A stretch of DNA of 64,000 nucleotides from Symbiodinium natans. Lineage: Eukaryota > Sar > Dinophyceae > Suessiales > Symbiodiniaceae. Below are positions 1 through 9,006 of the stretch, piece by piece (within the stretch, counting starts at the first letter, position 1; every line of letters begins with the position of its first letter). Where the stretch lies: positions 62,001-126,000 of the forward strand of contig CAJNDS010002129.1 of the NCBI GenBank assembly GCA_905221605.1, given 5' to 3'. The translations under genes were made by a program, and so were the position numbers. The notes under the pieces were generated by a model. That model had not been told where the DNA came from, made no database searches, and saw only the letters and a program-made list of their open reading frames with translations.

Positions 1-1322
1 GAAAACATGGGCCTCGTGCAGCCCCTTGGACGACCCCTGATGACTTCCTGGTTCTTAGTAGGGAGGTCTAGTAACTCGAGGCGCCTTTTTGGGGTTATAT
101 GGGGTAGCTACTTCCTAAATTCCTTAATTACTGCAAAAACACTACGACTACGATACCCCGATACTGAGTGTCGACATCCAAGAAGCCTGCAAAGAACCGG
201 TGCGTGAGCAACATGAGAACGTAAAAGTTTGCTATGCTTTGGCAATGCTTTGGGTTCAACCCTCCACCCTGAACACAAAACCAGGTATCATCGGCCTGGG
301 TGGAGCTTGAACTTCAGGCAAAAGATCCGGTACATTTGTGCATCGGATGTCTCTGGAGCTTTTGCGGAGAAGTGGCCGGGCCGCGTGGGAGTTGAGTGAG
401 GGCAGACGGACCATGGAGGGATGTTTCACGACTCGTAGGACTCCTAGTAGTGCCTGGTTCCCTTTGTCGGTTGTATAGATTCCCTTCTGCACCCCTGGTA
501 TGCAAGAGAGGTTGCTTGGGAGACCTATAACCCTTACCCCCCAAACCTTAGGGTTTTGGTGCCAAGTCGCTATTTGACAGAGGTAGCCAGAAGGATTCAA
601 GAGGCGACAGGAGGCCGGTAGCAAGCATAGCGGCATAGCGCTTGTGTACGGCCTGTATGTATCTAAACCTGGTACGCCCGGCATGCCCCTTAAAACTCTG
701 CAGCACACACGGCATACCAGGAGGAACGGGGATGTGGGGGCGTGTGGATCCTACGTTTCCCCCGTCCCCCCATGTCCACGTCTCCGCATTCCAGATGTGA
801 CTCTACTCCACAGTATAGGGTAGCGAGTTTGGCTTGGGCGAAGTTGAACCATGTCGATGGCCCTTGCGGTACCCCATGAATGGCAAGAAACCGAACGTTG
901 CGTTCTACGATTCTACCTACGACCCTCGGCACCTGAAACACCAAACGCCACATCCTGGGTTACCGAAATAGTTAGTTCTCTAGATCATGACCCTTTTTGG
1001 CAGACCCTGCCGTAAGCAGAGCAGGGAACCCCCAAAACGGGACAACCATTTTCAGAACTGACCATACCAGGTTGGGTCTAGGACCCAACGTCGAGCCCCA
1101 GAAGACGGTGGTCAACGGCTCGGTGGTGCCTTGCCGATGAAGGGTGCATACGAGCTGCGCTTGTGATCCTCCTATTCAGAGGGGTCCCCTATCCCAATTT
1201 CTAAGCCACCAGCGTTTAGGGCCCAACCACGGCTTGTGAGTATTTGCAGAAGCTTCGAGACCCAGAATGCCTCAACGTGCTTAAAAGTAGGTGTGCCCGG
1301 AACCCCACAGACTCACGGACTC
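1..1322. other. No gene recognised
   Basis: No block here combines sustained codon pattern with splice-like borders. Bases 46-62 match one end of the family C inverted-repeat element seen complete at 42.87 kb. Short open frames occur on both strands without protein character. Confidence 0.4.
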
Positions 1323-1324
1323 AG

Positions 1325-1383
1325 CCTAAACCCTAAATAACCCCTAAGCCCTAAACCCCAAACCCTAAACCCTAAACCCTAAC
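1325..1383 (-). repeat. Telomere-like tract (CCCTAAA)n, degenerate
   Basis: Tandem CCCTAAA units with variants such as CCCCAAA. It faces the next exon-like block, and an opposite-orientation TTTAGGG tract starts at about 1518, so the block between them is bracketed by inverted telomeric repeats. Confidence 0.85.
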
Positions 1384-1400
1384 CATGCCATGGCCTTCAG

Positions 1401-1499
1401 GTGGACTTGCGCGTCGCAAAGCAGCGAAGGGCCAGGCGTCGGGCGGCCAGGAAGGCTGAGCGACTGGCAGAGCAGATGGCCTCAAGCGACGAAGCTTGA
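1401..1499 (+). CDS. Candidate terminal exon, basic helix-rich peptide
   Basis: An AG acceptor (ccttcag) precedes 32 open codons and a TGA at 1497-1499. The peptide starts VDLRVAKQRRARRRAARKAE and ends SSDEA; it is Arg/Lys/Ala-rich and probably helical. GC-ending codons dominate. CCCTAAA units lie upstream and TTTAGGG units downstream. I do not recognise the protein. It may instead be an internal exon with a non-canonical donor before the stop. Confidence 0.5.
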   Translation: MDLRVAKQRRARRRAARKAERLAEQMASSDEA

Positions 1500-1517
1500 C
1501 TCGCCTGGGCACTCCCC

Positions 1518-1559
1518 TAGGGTTTAGGGTTTAGGGTTTAGGGTGTAGGGGTTTTAGGG
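1518..1559 (+). repeat. Telomere-like tract (TTTAGGG)n
   Basis: About five TTTAGGG units with one TGTAGGG variant; a second short run sits at 1600-1617. Confidence 0.85.
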
Positions 1560-2426
1560 AGGCGGGATATTATCGAGGCGGGCGAAGTCTCCTGGAAAAG
1601 GGTTTAGGGTTTAGGGTCCCCCAACCCTCATCCTAAAGGTTCATGCGTACCCTGTCTTCCGGCAGTTGTTGCGTATGTCCTGCGCATTGGTTTTTACTGC
1701 GTGTTCGGATGTGACTTGAAAACTGTGAGCTGGGAACAACAGTGATGTTTGTACCTCCAGTGTTTGCACGCTTCTATCTACAAGTGTCCTGGCTGTTCCT
1801 GTAGGCTTTAGGGATGTGGTAGGTGAGTGGGGATTATCGAGGTTTCTGAGGCTTTTCCGTTATTCCTGGGTTGCTTCTACCCTTTTTGAGTGTGGTTCCT
1901 ATAGGCCACCTGGAAAGCCTAAGATCCAGAGTAGGCACCTTCTTCCCGGTTTCTTAGGGTTTAGGTTCGGAGAAGCCCCTTATAAACCGAAAAGGGCACC
2001 CACTGTTTGTACTCCTAGGTTACTCTTCGGTCTAGCCCGAAACCCTGAACCCAGTTGTACCCTTCAGAGTGAACCTTCCTTATTCATATTCTCATTTCAT
2101 TGTATCTCTGGCACTCCTCTGACAACCGTACTGGATCACTCCGGTGTTTCTGGTAGACCGCACAGTATAGAAGGATTGGTATAGGGGCGCCGTGCTCTTG
2201 TGGCTGCCTTGTACCCCTAGCTGTTCCTGAACTCAGTGGCCCATGACCCATCCTCTGAGCATCCCGTTGTGACATACTGAACTTGGGCTTTTCAACCACC
2301 GACCTTTTCCCCGCAAACGCATGCGAAACGGGCGGGGAAAAAATGCCCAGTCGTTTCTCGTCGTGCCTCGAAGGCGTCCCTGCGATGCGGACTCGCCCCA
2401 GCTGTGGGGAAAAAAGGAGGAAAAAA
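1560..2426. other. No gene recognised
   Basis: Intergenic or intronic sequence with isolated TTAGGG-like words (e.g. near 1955). The open frame at 1816-2184 lacks exon-like codon bias and clear borders. Confidence 0.4.
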
Positions 2427-2464
2427 ACCTTAAACCCTAAAACCTAAACCCTAAACCCCAAACC
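2427..2464 (-). repeat. Telomere-like tract (CCCTAAA)n
   Basis: Degenerate CCCTAAA units immediately before the exon at 2488; TTTAGGG units follow that exon at about 2600-2620. Confidence 0.75.
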
Positions 2465-2487
2465 GGACTGGGTCTACACCTCCACAG

Positions 2488-2565
2488 GCGAAGGACCCGC
2501 GGAAGAAGCTTCAGCCGAAGGAGGAGGACGGCAGGAAGAAGCTCGGGAAGGCTCCCAGAGAGTGA
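2488..2565 (+). CDS. Candidate exon, Lys/Glu-rich
   Basis: Acceptor tccacag, then 25 open codons strongly biased to AAG/GAG (AKDPRKKLQPKEEDGRKKLG...) and TGA at 2563-2565. The stop sits in gagtga, so a GA-type donor just before it would make this an internal exon. Charged, low-complexity peptide; function unknown. Confidence 0.45.
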   Translation, partial: AKDPRKKLQPKEEDGRKKLGKAPRE

Positions 2566-2620
2566 CCTCGGGATTGTTCCCCCTTATACGAGCGGGGTTT
2601 CGGGTTTAGGGTTTAGGGTC

Positions 2621-2698
2621 CTTCATAGGGATTATAATAGGAGGGGGGGGTCCTTTCATCCCTATTGAGGACTATTAGTATAGGGGGGAACATCCCAA
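2621..2698. mobile_element. Short inverted-repeat element, family E (copy 3)
   Basis: Contains the family E words gggattataat, aggactattagtata and ggggggaacatccc. Better copies at 57.68 and 37.68 kb show that the two halves are inverted repeats. The left end here is interrupted by telomere-like sequence. Confidence 0.5.
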
Positions 2699-2976
2699 TC
2701 TTTACCCTATTTTTTCCTAAAGGTTGCTATTCTGATACATGATAACATCTTCTTACCATAGGTTGCACTTATCATTGTATTTTATGGTGACTGTAAGATT
2801 CTCGGGGAGGAGGTATCTTATGCTGACTGTCAGATGTCGGGGCGGGGCTTCAGTGGGGTTCGAGGCTCTCTGCGGCCTGCTTGTTTGCGTCTTTCCGCGT
2901 TGTGGTTCTTGCAACAGTCTGCTTGAGTCGTCTCGCGGCTGCTCTGTAATGTGGGAATCGCCTTGGACTTTTTTTT

Positions 2977-3007
<31 letters not shown>
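2977..3007. repeat. (GT)n microsatellite
   Basis: A T run followed by about 13 GT units with one interruption. Confidence 0.9.
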
Positions 3008-3008
<1 letters not shown>

Positions 3009-3072
3009 GGCCCTAGCTGTGTCCAAGCCTACATCTCAGACTGAAGCATGCCCACTGAGGGAAACTGAGCAG

Positions 3073-3183
3073 GTGCGCGTCAAGGATCCTCGAAGACATC
3101 GGCCCAGAACAAAGATCGAAGAGGGCAAAGAGGAGCCGAGAGCCTTTTGGCAGAGTCGAGTTCAGAGGCAGTGTACTTGTTAA
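3073..3183 (+). CDS. Possible exon, basic peptide
   Basis: Follows an AG (ctgagcag) and is open for 36 codons to TAA. The peptide begins VRVKDPRRHRPRTKIEEGKE. Weaker than other blocks because no telomere-like or canonical donor borders it. Confidence 0.28.
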   Translation: MRVKDPRRHRPRTKIEEGKEEPRAFWQSRVQRQCTC

Positions 3184-4025
3184 CGTGTATCTTCACGGGC
3201 GTTGGTCATCCCCACATGTTTCTCATTTGAAACCAAAGTGGCCCAAAAGACCACAATTTTGAATAGCCCCCTACATTAGATCCTGAGGCCTACCAATGTT
3301 AAGCTCCACATCCCTCAACCCCCAATAGCCTTGAAAGAACCCGAGGTGCGGGAAGCGCAGGCTCTTTAGACTCAAAGTTTAGGGTTTAGGGTCAATCCTG
3401 TCCTGAAGGACCTAAAATATCCCGAAGTCCTAAGCTCTGGGCAATTTACATTAATACTTGGCATGTTCGGTTTCGCTAGTTTCGGGCTTGGGCAGGCAAT
3501 CTCAGTCATGAGCGCATGATTTGCTACGGCCGCTACTATTCGTTCTACCAATGCCATACTACTGTTGCTTATTTTTCTTCGGCTTTTAGGATTGCTCATG
3601 AACAAGTTCCCATTTACATTTCTGCACAAAATACGTAACGCAACCGCGGCAAACCAGCCGGTCTGAGTCTCAGTGTTGACGAGGCTCCTTTCCTACAAGT
3701 TCCCTACTGTATCCTTTTTTTGCTTTTACCAAAATTTGCGCCTTAACACTAAGCAAAAAGGCTTCCTTTTCATTCCCAGGTAGCTTAGGGGAGTTGGTTT
3801 CTTCCCAGAGGCAAAGGCCGCAAACCCCATCAGGAGTACCATCTGCATCGCAAGAAGCGGCGCCGGCTACGGGTGCCCCGCGCTGACCATTGGGTCATTG
3901 GCTTGGCATGTGGGTCGAAAATGCTAGTTTAGGGCCAGGCTTCAAGATTCTCAGGTTCAGATCCCAGGCGTTTGCATTGCAAGGGTCCGCCTTGAACATC
4001 CACAAGCCTCCACGACCCTACAGTT
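3184..4025. other. Mostly featureless; weak exon candidate at 3808-3936
   Basis: Within 3808-3936 one + frame reads a basic stretch (EYHLHRKKRRRLRVPRADHW) before TAG, but borders are unclear. A short TTTAGGG tract lies at 3378-3392. Nothing else is recognisable. Confidence 0.3.
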
Positions 4026-4128
4026 AACTCCAGAAAGTTGGAACATCATCATCCCAATACTCTTAAGGTAAAGTATAGGGAAACCATGCACTAACCATCC
4101 TAAGTTCATGTTCCAACTTTCTGGAGTT
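4026..4128. mobile_element. Fold-back element, family H
   Basis: A perfect 21-bp terminal inverted repeat: AACTCCAGAAAGTTGGAACAT at 4026-4046 is matched by its reverse complement at 4108-4128 around a 61-bp non-coding core. A MITE-like element, possibly intron-forming; one copy seen in this window. Confidence 0.7.
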
Positions 4129-5518
4129 CACTATAAGCCCACCTTGCCCGGATGTCGTTTCCACCCATCAAGCCCCCGAGCCCTGCTCAGGGAAAGAACG
4201 GCGCCATGTTTTCAACATTTTTAATACGGCTTCGAACACCACCCCGCCTGCTGGTAGTCGGATATGTTTAGGTCTACCAGTTCGTGGCAAGCGCCTCAGT
4301 CGAGTTGCGATTTAAGGGCTTCGGGAACATCTATCAGGAAACGGGGCCTTTTGTTGGCGCAAGACTGCGACTTGCCTTGTTTAACTTAGCAGCGAACCAG
4401 AGATTCACGCTGTCTTGGGGTTGGGGGATGGATACTGAGGTGCACACCGACTTCGCCCATTCCTTCCGATTTGACATGAGTGCTCTGGCCTTCATCCATC
4501 GGAACTCGAAGGCGCGCGGGCCGGGTCTACTGCAAGGTTTAGGCTGACCGGTTTTTCGGCCCACATAACAGGAATGTGGGTTTAGTCTGGGATTAAATTA
4601 GCTTAATTGGCTGAAGTCGGTAGTCCTTCTTGACAGTTGACCCATGGACTGTGATTCGCAATTCGGTCGGGCGTTTGCGCTGACAAGTCGGGAGTGGGGG
4701 ACTCACACAGAACATGCCCGGAGAGTCTTGCCGAAGGCGCCGTATGTACACAGCACAGGGGACATACTGTTGAGTTTGCCCCACTCCCCTGCTATGAGCC
4801 TTCCCTCTCTCTCTCTCTCTCTCTCTCGCCGGAAAATGACCTGCAGGACCAATTGATGCAGGCATGCCGGGAGGCCGGGGTGGACGAAACAGTTGCTCAC
4901 AACAACCCTGCGTCTTGAGTTCAACATGCAGACTTGGCGAACAACACTTAGTGGCCGAATTCATGCAGTGCGGCCTACCAGCTGCAGCAAGCCCCGGTTT
5001 TGCATTCAGGGAGTTGTGCAGCGTCCAAGACACAACCCATCACCACCCTCAGCCATCCACGGCAAATCATCAGCCCCACACCATCGTAACTCCAGCCCTC
5101 GTCCATGCGTCCTCATCCAACCCTGAACCCTAAACCACCGACCCGGAGACCTGGACCCCGACAATGACAGAGGAAGGCCTCAGCGATCAAGGGTCCCGGA
5201 AAGTTCTCGCCGAGCGCCCCTTGAGCCGAAGTTGAGGGTTTTCCTTAGCTTCAGATCACAGAACTCGGCGGTTCTTTCCTGTAACTTTAGGTTCTTTCTC
5301 AGGCTTCTTAAGAAGGTAGCTAAAGTCAGATTGGAATGCCAGGTGCCAAAGTGTAGACTAGAGGAAGTGCAGGCTAGCTTTACTGGTAGGAACAATTAGG
5401 TTCTAGGCTTTTCCCCTTCCAGATATAAAAGATGGCTTTGGGGGCTGCCATTTCGGGATCTTCTTTCGGGTTCCTACCAAGCAGACTCTCGTTTTCAAGC
5501 CTGCGCTGCTAGCTAGGG
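4129..5518. other. No gene recognised; (CT)n at about 4804-4829
   Basis: Open frames on both strands (e.g. 4284-4547 +, 4593-5033 -) lack consistent codon pattern, and several exist only because of the CT microsatellite. Confidence 0.35.
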
Positions 5519-5611
5519 TTTGGGGTTTTGGGTTTTGGGTTTAGGTTTCGACTGCTTGTAGGCATCCCTCAGTCGGCCCTCTGAGGTTTGTCCGATCACT
5601 GCCGGAGGCTC

Positions 5612-5662
5612 ATGGGCGAGTCAGGCGATGCGTTGCTGGGCGAGGCTGTGCCCAAGCTGCAG
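5612..5662 (+). CDS. Possible first exon
   Basis: ATG followed by 16 open codons (MGESGDALLGEAVPKLQ) between a TTTAGGG-like tract (5519-5545) and a CCCTAAA tract (5686 on). No canonical GT donor, so speculative. Confidence 0.28.
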
Positions 5663-5685
5663 GGCATCAGACCCTTATTCAGCAA

Positions 5686-5731
5686 CCCTAAACCCTAAAG
5701 CCTAAACCCTAAACCCTGAACCCCAACCCCT
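5686..5731 (-). repeat. Telomere-like tract (CCCTAAA)n
   Basis: Degenerate CCCTAAA units including CCTAAAG and CCCTGAA variants. Confidence 0.8.
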
Positions 5732-6305
5732 AGCTTTTGGTGTTGTTTTATTCGGCGTCTCCTAGGGTGTCCTGGAGTGTTTTGTCGTTCCGGTGATTCA
5801 GTGATCATGCTTTCCGAAGAGCAGCTGCGTCCGGGGTCCTAGAGAGAGGGAGAGCGGGAGAGAGAGAGAGAGGGCTTATCTTCGGACCGGACCGCACCCG
5901 AATCCTCCTGGTCATCTTGCCCACGCTCAGTGCAGAAGAAGAAAGAGAAGAAGAGGAGAGAAGAGAGTGACAGAGGGGCCTTCGTTGCATGTTTGGGAGG
6001 TTCCGGCATGACATGACCTGCTTGATACCATGCCCAGTGCGCAACTCCACATATAATAATATACCGACACCGCGGAGTTTCCAGCTGGGATCCCTGATCA
6101 ACGATCCTCCCCTAGACCGAAACTCTAACACTTGTCCGGAGGTGGTGTTTTGTGATATTGTTAGGGGGGCGGGCAGGTTGTGTATCTTGTGTGGCTGTTT
6201 TGCTGATGATGGAGCACCCCAGAAGTCGTGCATTTTAGTAAACTTTCACTAGCACGGATGTAGGTGAGAACGAGCAAAAAAAAAGCAACGGCCCTTGCGA
6301 TTTAG

Positions 6306-6356
6306 GATGGAGAGGCTGGAGAGGATGCAGCGTCTGAGCAAGGGGAACAGGCCGAG
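6306..6356 (+). CDS. Candidate internal exon, acidic
   Basis: Preceded by gatttag and followed by GTGGGC: exactly 17 codons, DGEAGEDAASEQGEQAE. Another frame (MERLERMQRL...) is also open, so the reading frame is uncertain. Confidence 0.4.
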
Positions 6357-6390
6357 GTGGGCGCCGCATTGCGAGCATTGTAGACTCTCT

Positions 6391-6512
6391 CTACTTGGAG
6401 GTTCATGGGTGCTTATTGAACTTAGGATGATAAGTACCGGTACTTACACGGTAAGTTAACCCGAATTCAGGTACCACACGACCCTACTTACAGCTGGCTA
6501 TGAGCCTTCAAG
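6391..6512. mobile_element. Short inverted-repeat element, family D (diverged copy)
   Basis: Begins cttggaggttcatgggtgctt and ends with the degenerate reverse complement ctatgagccttcaagtcc. The same termini occur at 6834-6976, 21.93-22.22, 27.74 and 38.02 kb. Confidence 0.5.
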
Positions 6513-6529
6513 TCCTGGGTTGTGAGGGT

Positions 6530-6585
6530 TCAGGGTTCAGGGTTTAGGGTTTAGGGTTCAGGGTTTAGGGTTTTGGGTTTAGGGG
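6530..6585 (+). repeat. Telomere-like tract (TTTAGGG)n with TTCAGGG variants
   Basis: Alternating TTTAGGG and TTCAGGG units. Confidence 0.8.
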
Positions 6586-6694
6586 AGTCCGGTGTAGGCT
6601 GCCAGACATGCCAGAGAGCCCTGGTTCAACAGAGGGGTTTAGAGGGATTTGTGCATGAAAGCCTTCAGGTTGACAGGCCAGGAGACCTCACGAA

Positions 6695-6825
6695 GGTATA
6701 TATATATATATATATATACATATCCATATGTATACACATATATATATATATACACATATACATTTACATTTACATTTTTATATACATTTACATATGCATA
6801 TACATATACATATAGAGAGAGAGAG
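6695..6825. repeat. (TA)/(TACATA) microsatellite ending in (GA)n
   Basis: TA dinucleotides grading into TACATA and CATTTA units, then GAGAGAGA. The open frames over it are artefacts of composition. Confidence 0.9.
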
Positions 6826-6833
6826 AGTTGCTT

Positions 6834-6976
6834 GTTGGAGGTTCATGGTACTTAGTAACTTAATTAGAACTGCGCTTATATCCCAATATAACCCTGTTAG
6901 GGAATTTAAGGGGCGAATATGTGGGTTATGACTGCACTAATAATGGGTTACTAAGTACACTGAACCTCCACGTAGA
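6834..6976. mobile_element. Short inverted-repeat element, family D
   Basis: Left end ttggaggttcatggtactta, right end the near reverse complement taagtacactgaacctcca. The core is AT-rich and non-coding, about 140 bp long. Confidence 0.65.
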
Positions 6977-7057
6977 GTTTGTATAGTCACTAGTACAAGG
7001 CCCATGGCATCATTTAGGGCGCTTGCGGAGGGCACGAGATCTCCTGTTGGCGCCGGG

Positions 7058-7148
7058 GTTTAGGGTGTTTAGGGTCATGGTTTAGGGTTTAGGGTTTAGG
7101 ATTTAGGGTTTAGGGTTTAGGGTATAGGGTTTAGGGTTTAGGGTCGCA
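7058..7148 (+). repeat. Telomere-like tract (TTTAGGG)n
   Basis: About ten TTTAGGG units with minor variants. It forms the 3' part of the intron before the exon at 7191. Confidence 0.9.
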
Positions 7149-7190
7149 TTTGGGCTTTGGAGTTGTCTGGTTCAGGGTCTTGGGCTTCAG

Positions 7191-7257
7191 GAGGCCAACA
7201 AGCCGGAGGTTGCGTCCGCGGAGGAAGAGGAGGAGCATGCGGAGGCTGCTGGACTCC
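7191..7257 (+). CDS. Candidate internal exon, acidic (Glu-rich)
   Basis: Acceptor gggcttcag and donor GTAAACCC, which is the first base run of a CCCTAAA tract. Sixty-seven bases encode EANKPEVASAEEEEEHAEAA and then GL, ending in phase 1. The phase fits the next block at 7338. The intron before it carries TTTAGGG units and the one after it CCCTAAA units, so the exon is bracketed by oppositely oriented telomeric repeats. Protein unidentified. Confidence 0.55.
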
Positions 7258-7337
7258 GTAAACCCTAAACCCTAAACTCCAAACTCCTAAATCCCTAAAC
7301 CCCAAAACCCCAAACCCTAAACCCAAAGCACCAGCAG

Positions 7338-7446
7338 AAGCCAGGGTGTGTTTGAGTTTCAACTCGGCTTCTGCTTCGAGACAATCGGGTTCTGTGATTC
7401 TGTGGGCAAACTCCCGGAAAATCCGTCAGATCCACCAAAGCACGAG
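7338..7446 (+). CDS. Candidate internal exon
   Basis: Acceptor ccagcag and donor GTAGGC. Read in phase 1 after the 7191 exon it gives QARVCLSFNSASASRQSGSV and onward to HQST, open throughout. A second frame (VFEFQLGFCFETIGF...) is also open, so the frame depends on the true acceptor. Confidence 0.42.
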
Positions 7447-7749
7447 GTAGGCCCTTTGGTCATTGCATATGGTTCCTTAATTTTGGGGTTTAAGAGGATT
7501 ACGGTTTAGGGTTTAGGGCTATTTGGGGTTTAAGAGGATGGTTTTTAGGGCTTAGGGCTGTTTGGGGTTGAAGAGGATCATGCTAAGAGGGTTTAGGGCT
7601 TAGGGTTCGGAAGAAAAGCTCAGAGGGTGTTAAGGGCAGGGTCTTAAGCGCCATCCTAGAGTAGGGTTTAGGTTTAGGGTTTAGGGTTTAGGGTTCAGTG
7701 TTTTTGAGCATGAGAAGCCCCCCCAAGACGCCCCACCCACAAATGATAG

Positions 7750-7815
7750 GAAGCGCAGCAGCAGCGGGAGGAAGAAGAGGAAGCTGAGAGGCCCCCGCAC
7801 TTCGTGGCACATGTG
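7750..7815 (+). CDS. Candidate internal exon, highly charged
   Basis: Acceptor aatgatag, donor GTTGCG followed directly by TTTAGGG units. In phase 0 it reads EAQQQREEEEEAERPPHFVA and HV; in the phase left by the 7338 exon it reads a Lys/Arg/Ser-rich string. Both are open; GC3 is high. Confidence 0.42.
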
Positions 7816-7825
7816 GTTGCGGTTT

Positions 7826-7896
7826 AGGGTTTAGGGTTTGGGGTTTAGGGTTTAGGGTTTAGGGTTTAGGGTTCAGGGTTTAGGGTTTAGGGTTTA
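7826..7896 (+). repeat. Telomere-like tract (TTTAGGG)n
   Basis: About ten TTTAGGG units at the start of the putative intron after the 7750-7815 exon. Confidence 0.9.
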
Positions 7897-7966
7897 GTGT
7901 TGCAACTGATGTTTCGGTGGTGAGGGCACCCTCGAGGAAGCAGGGCTCCTCGGTGTTTTTTTACAG

Positions 7967-8038
7967 CCGGGCATGAAGCAGTCCAAGGGCACGAGGATGC
8001 ATCAGTCCCCAGTTGCAAGGTTGCTCCACTTCGTTTGA
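7967..8038 (+). CDS. Possible terminal exon
   Basis: A T7 run plus ACAG acceptor precedes 23 codons (PGMKQSKGTRMHQSPVARLL...) and TGA. The upstream frame through the acceptor is also open, so this may be one block with another border. Confidence 0.32.
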   Translation, partial: PGMKQSKGTRMHQSPVARLLHFV

Positions 8039-8163
8039 GGCGCATGAACCATTGAGCTGGCTTCCCTCTTCAAATGCACGACTCCTAAACCCTATTTGGG
8101 GGTTCGTGGGTATTTATATAAAAAAATATAATCATTAATTAATTTACAACCTTTATCTAGGGT

Positions 8164-8297
8164 ACTTATAACCCTACTTGAAAGTACCCCTAAGCCCAAA
8201 ACCCTAAACCCTACTTGTAAGTAACCCTAAACTTATAACCCTACTTGAAAGTACCCCTAAGCCCAAAACCCTCAACCCTACTTGTAAGTAACCCTAA
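8164..8297. repeat. 67-bp tandem duplication of CCCTAA-rich sequence
   Basis: Two near-identical copies starting acttataaccctacttgaaa, at 8164 and 8231. Confidence 0.75.
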
Positions 8298-8357
8298 GCC
8301 CGAAACCCTAAACCCCCCCCAAAACCCCAAACCCTCAACCCTAAACCTGCCAAAAAG

Positions 8358-8420
8358 TCTTGGAGGAGCCGCCAGATCCGCGAGGCCGAGTCAGAGCAGC
8401 GCCGGCGCATGCAGGCGGAT
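8358..8420 (+). CDS. Candidate internal exon, basic/acidic helix
   Basis: Acceptor caaaaag and donor GTGGGG; 21 codons reading SWRSRQIREAESEQRRRMQA and D. CCCTAAA units lie upstream and a (TTTAGGG)n tract starts at 8438, so the exon is bracketed by inverted telomeric repeats. Probably part of a coiled coil; protein unidentified. Confidence 0.55.
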
Positions 8421-8437
8421 GTGGGGCTCAAGGGGGT

Positions 8438-8476
8438 TTAGGGTTTAGGGTTTAGGGTTTAGGGTTTAGGGTTTGG
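8438..8476 (+). repeat. Telomere-like tract (TTTAGGG)n
   Basis: Five to six exact units just after the exon at 8358-8420. Confidence 0.9.
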
Positions 8477-8614
8477 GGACGTATAAACCGGCGTTCGTCG
8501 CGAGGCCTGGATGTAAAAAGGCCAACCCCTACACAAGAACCACCATTCGTGGCAGGTTTCAGGGGAGGAGTTGCGCGGGGAGGAGTTGCGCGTAGGACAA
8601 ACCCTAAACCCTAA

Positions 8615-8619
8615 ACCCT
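8615..8619. other. Possible target-site duplication (left)
   Basis: ACCCT abuts the left LTR and is repeated at 17845-17849. Since ACCCT is part of the CCCTAAA unit on both sides, chance identity cannot be excluded. Confidence 0.5.
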
Positions 8620-8925
8620 TCTTGTTGGCTTGGATCCCCAGGCAGGCCTTGAAATACTCCATGCTCGGGGGTTCCCATGGCTCAACACTCGGACTTTTCC
8701 ATCGAAGCGAAACAAGTAGCTGTCATGCAAGGCTCTTGTACAACTTGGCCTCTAAGCTTTCTTGTGTTATGTGTAGTGCTCTGCACTTACGGTGTCGATG
8801 TACATCGTAACTGTGGAACTTCGTTCTCACACATGGCTCAAGGGTCTCCTTTCCGCAGCCTTCCCTTGGAGCCAGAGGACGATGAGCGGCAGGATGTTGG
8901 CCTCGGCTGGGAGAGGGTTTCCTCA
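8620..8925 (-). repeat. 3' LTR of the copia element
   Basis: Matches 17529-17844 base for base except that ten bases (aaaatggcgt) present after 17788 are missing. Ends read TGAGG...ACAAGA on the element strand; if the shared terminal TCT is excluded, the ends are the usual TG...CA. Confidence 0.93.
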
Positions 8926-8935
8926 CTCCTCCTCT
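8926..8935 (-). other. Polypurine tract
   Basis: AGAGGAGGAG on the element strand directly abuts the 3' LTR, the position where the plus-strand primer for reverse transcription forms in LTR elements. Confidence 0.8.
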
Positions 8936-9006
8936 GTTGTGTCGCCAGGCTCAAACAGCCCAACAATCCAATTTCATCTCTCCAGCCATGCCAACAAAAT
9001 TTGCCT

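Noticed and set aside
6573-6931. Tyr/Ile-rich ORFs
   Set aside because: Produced by the TA-rich microsatellite; no gene.
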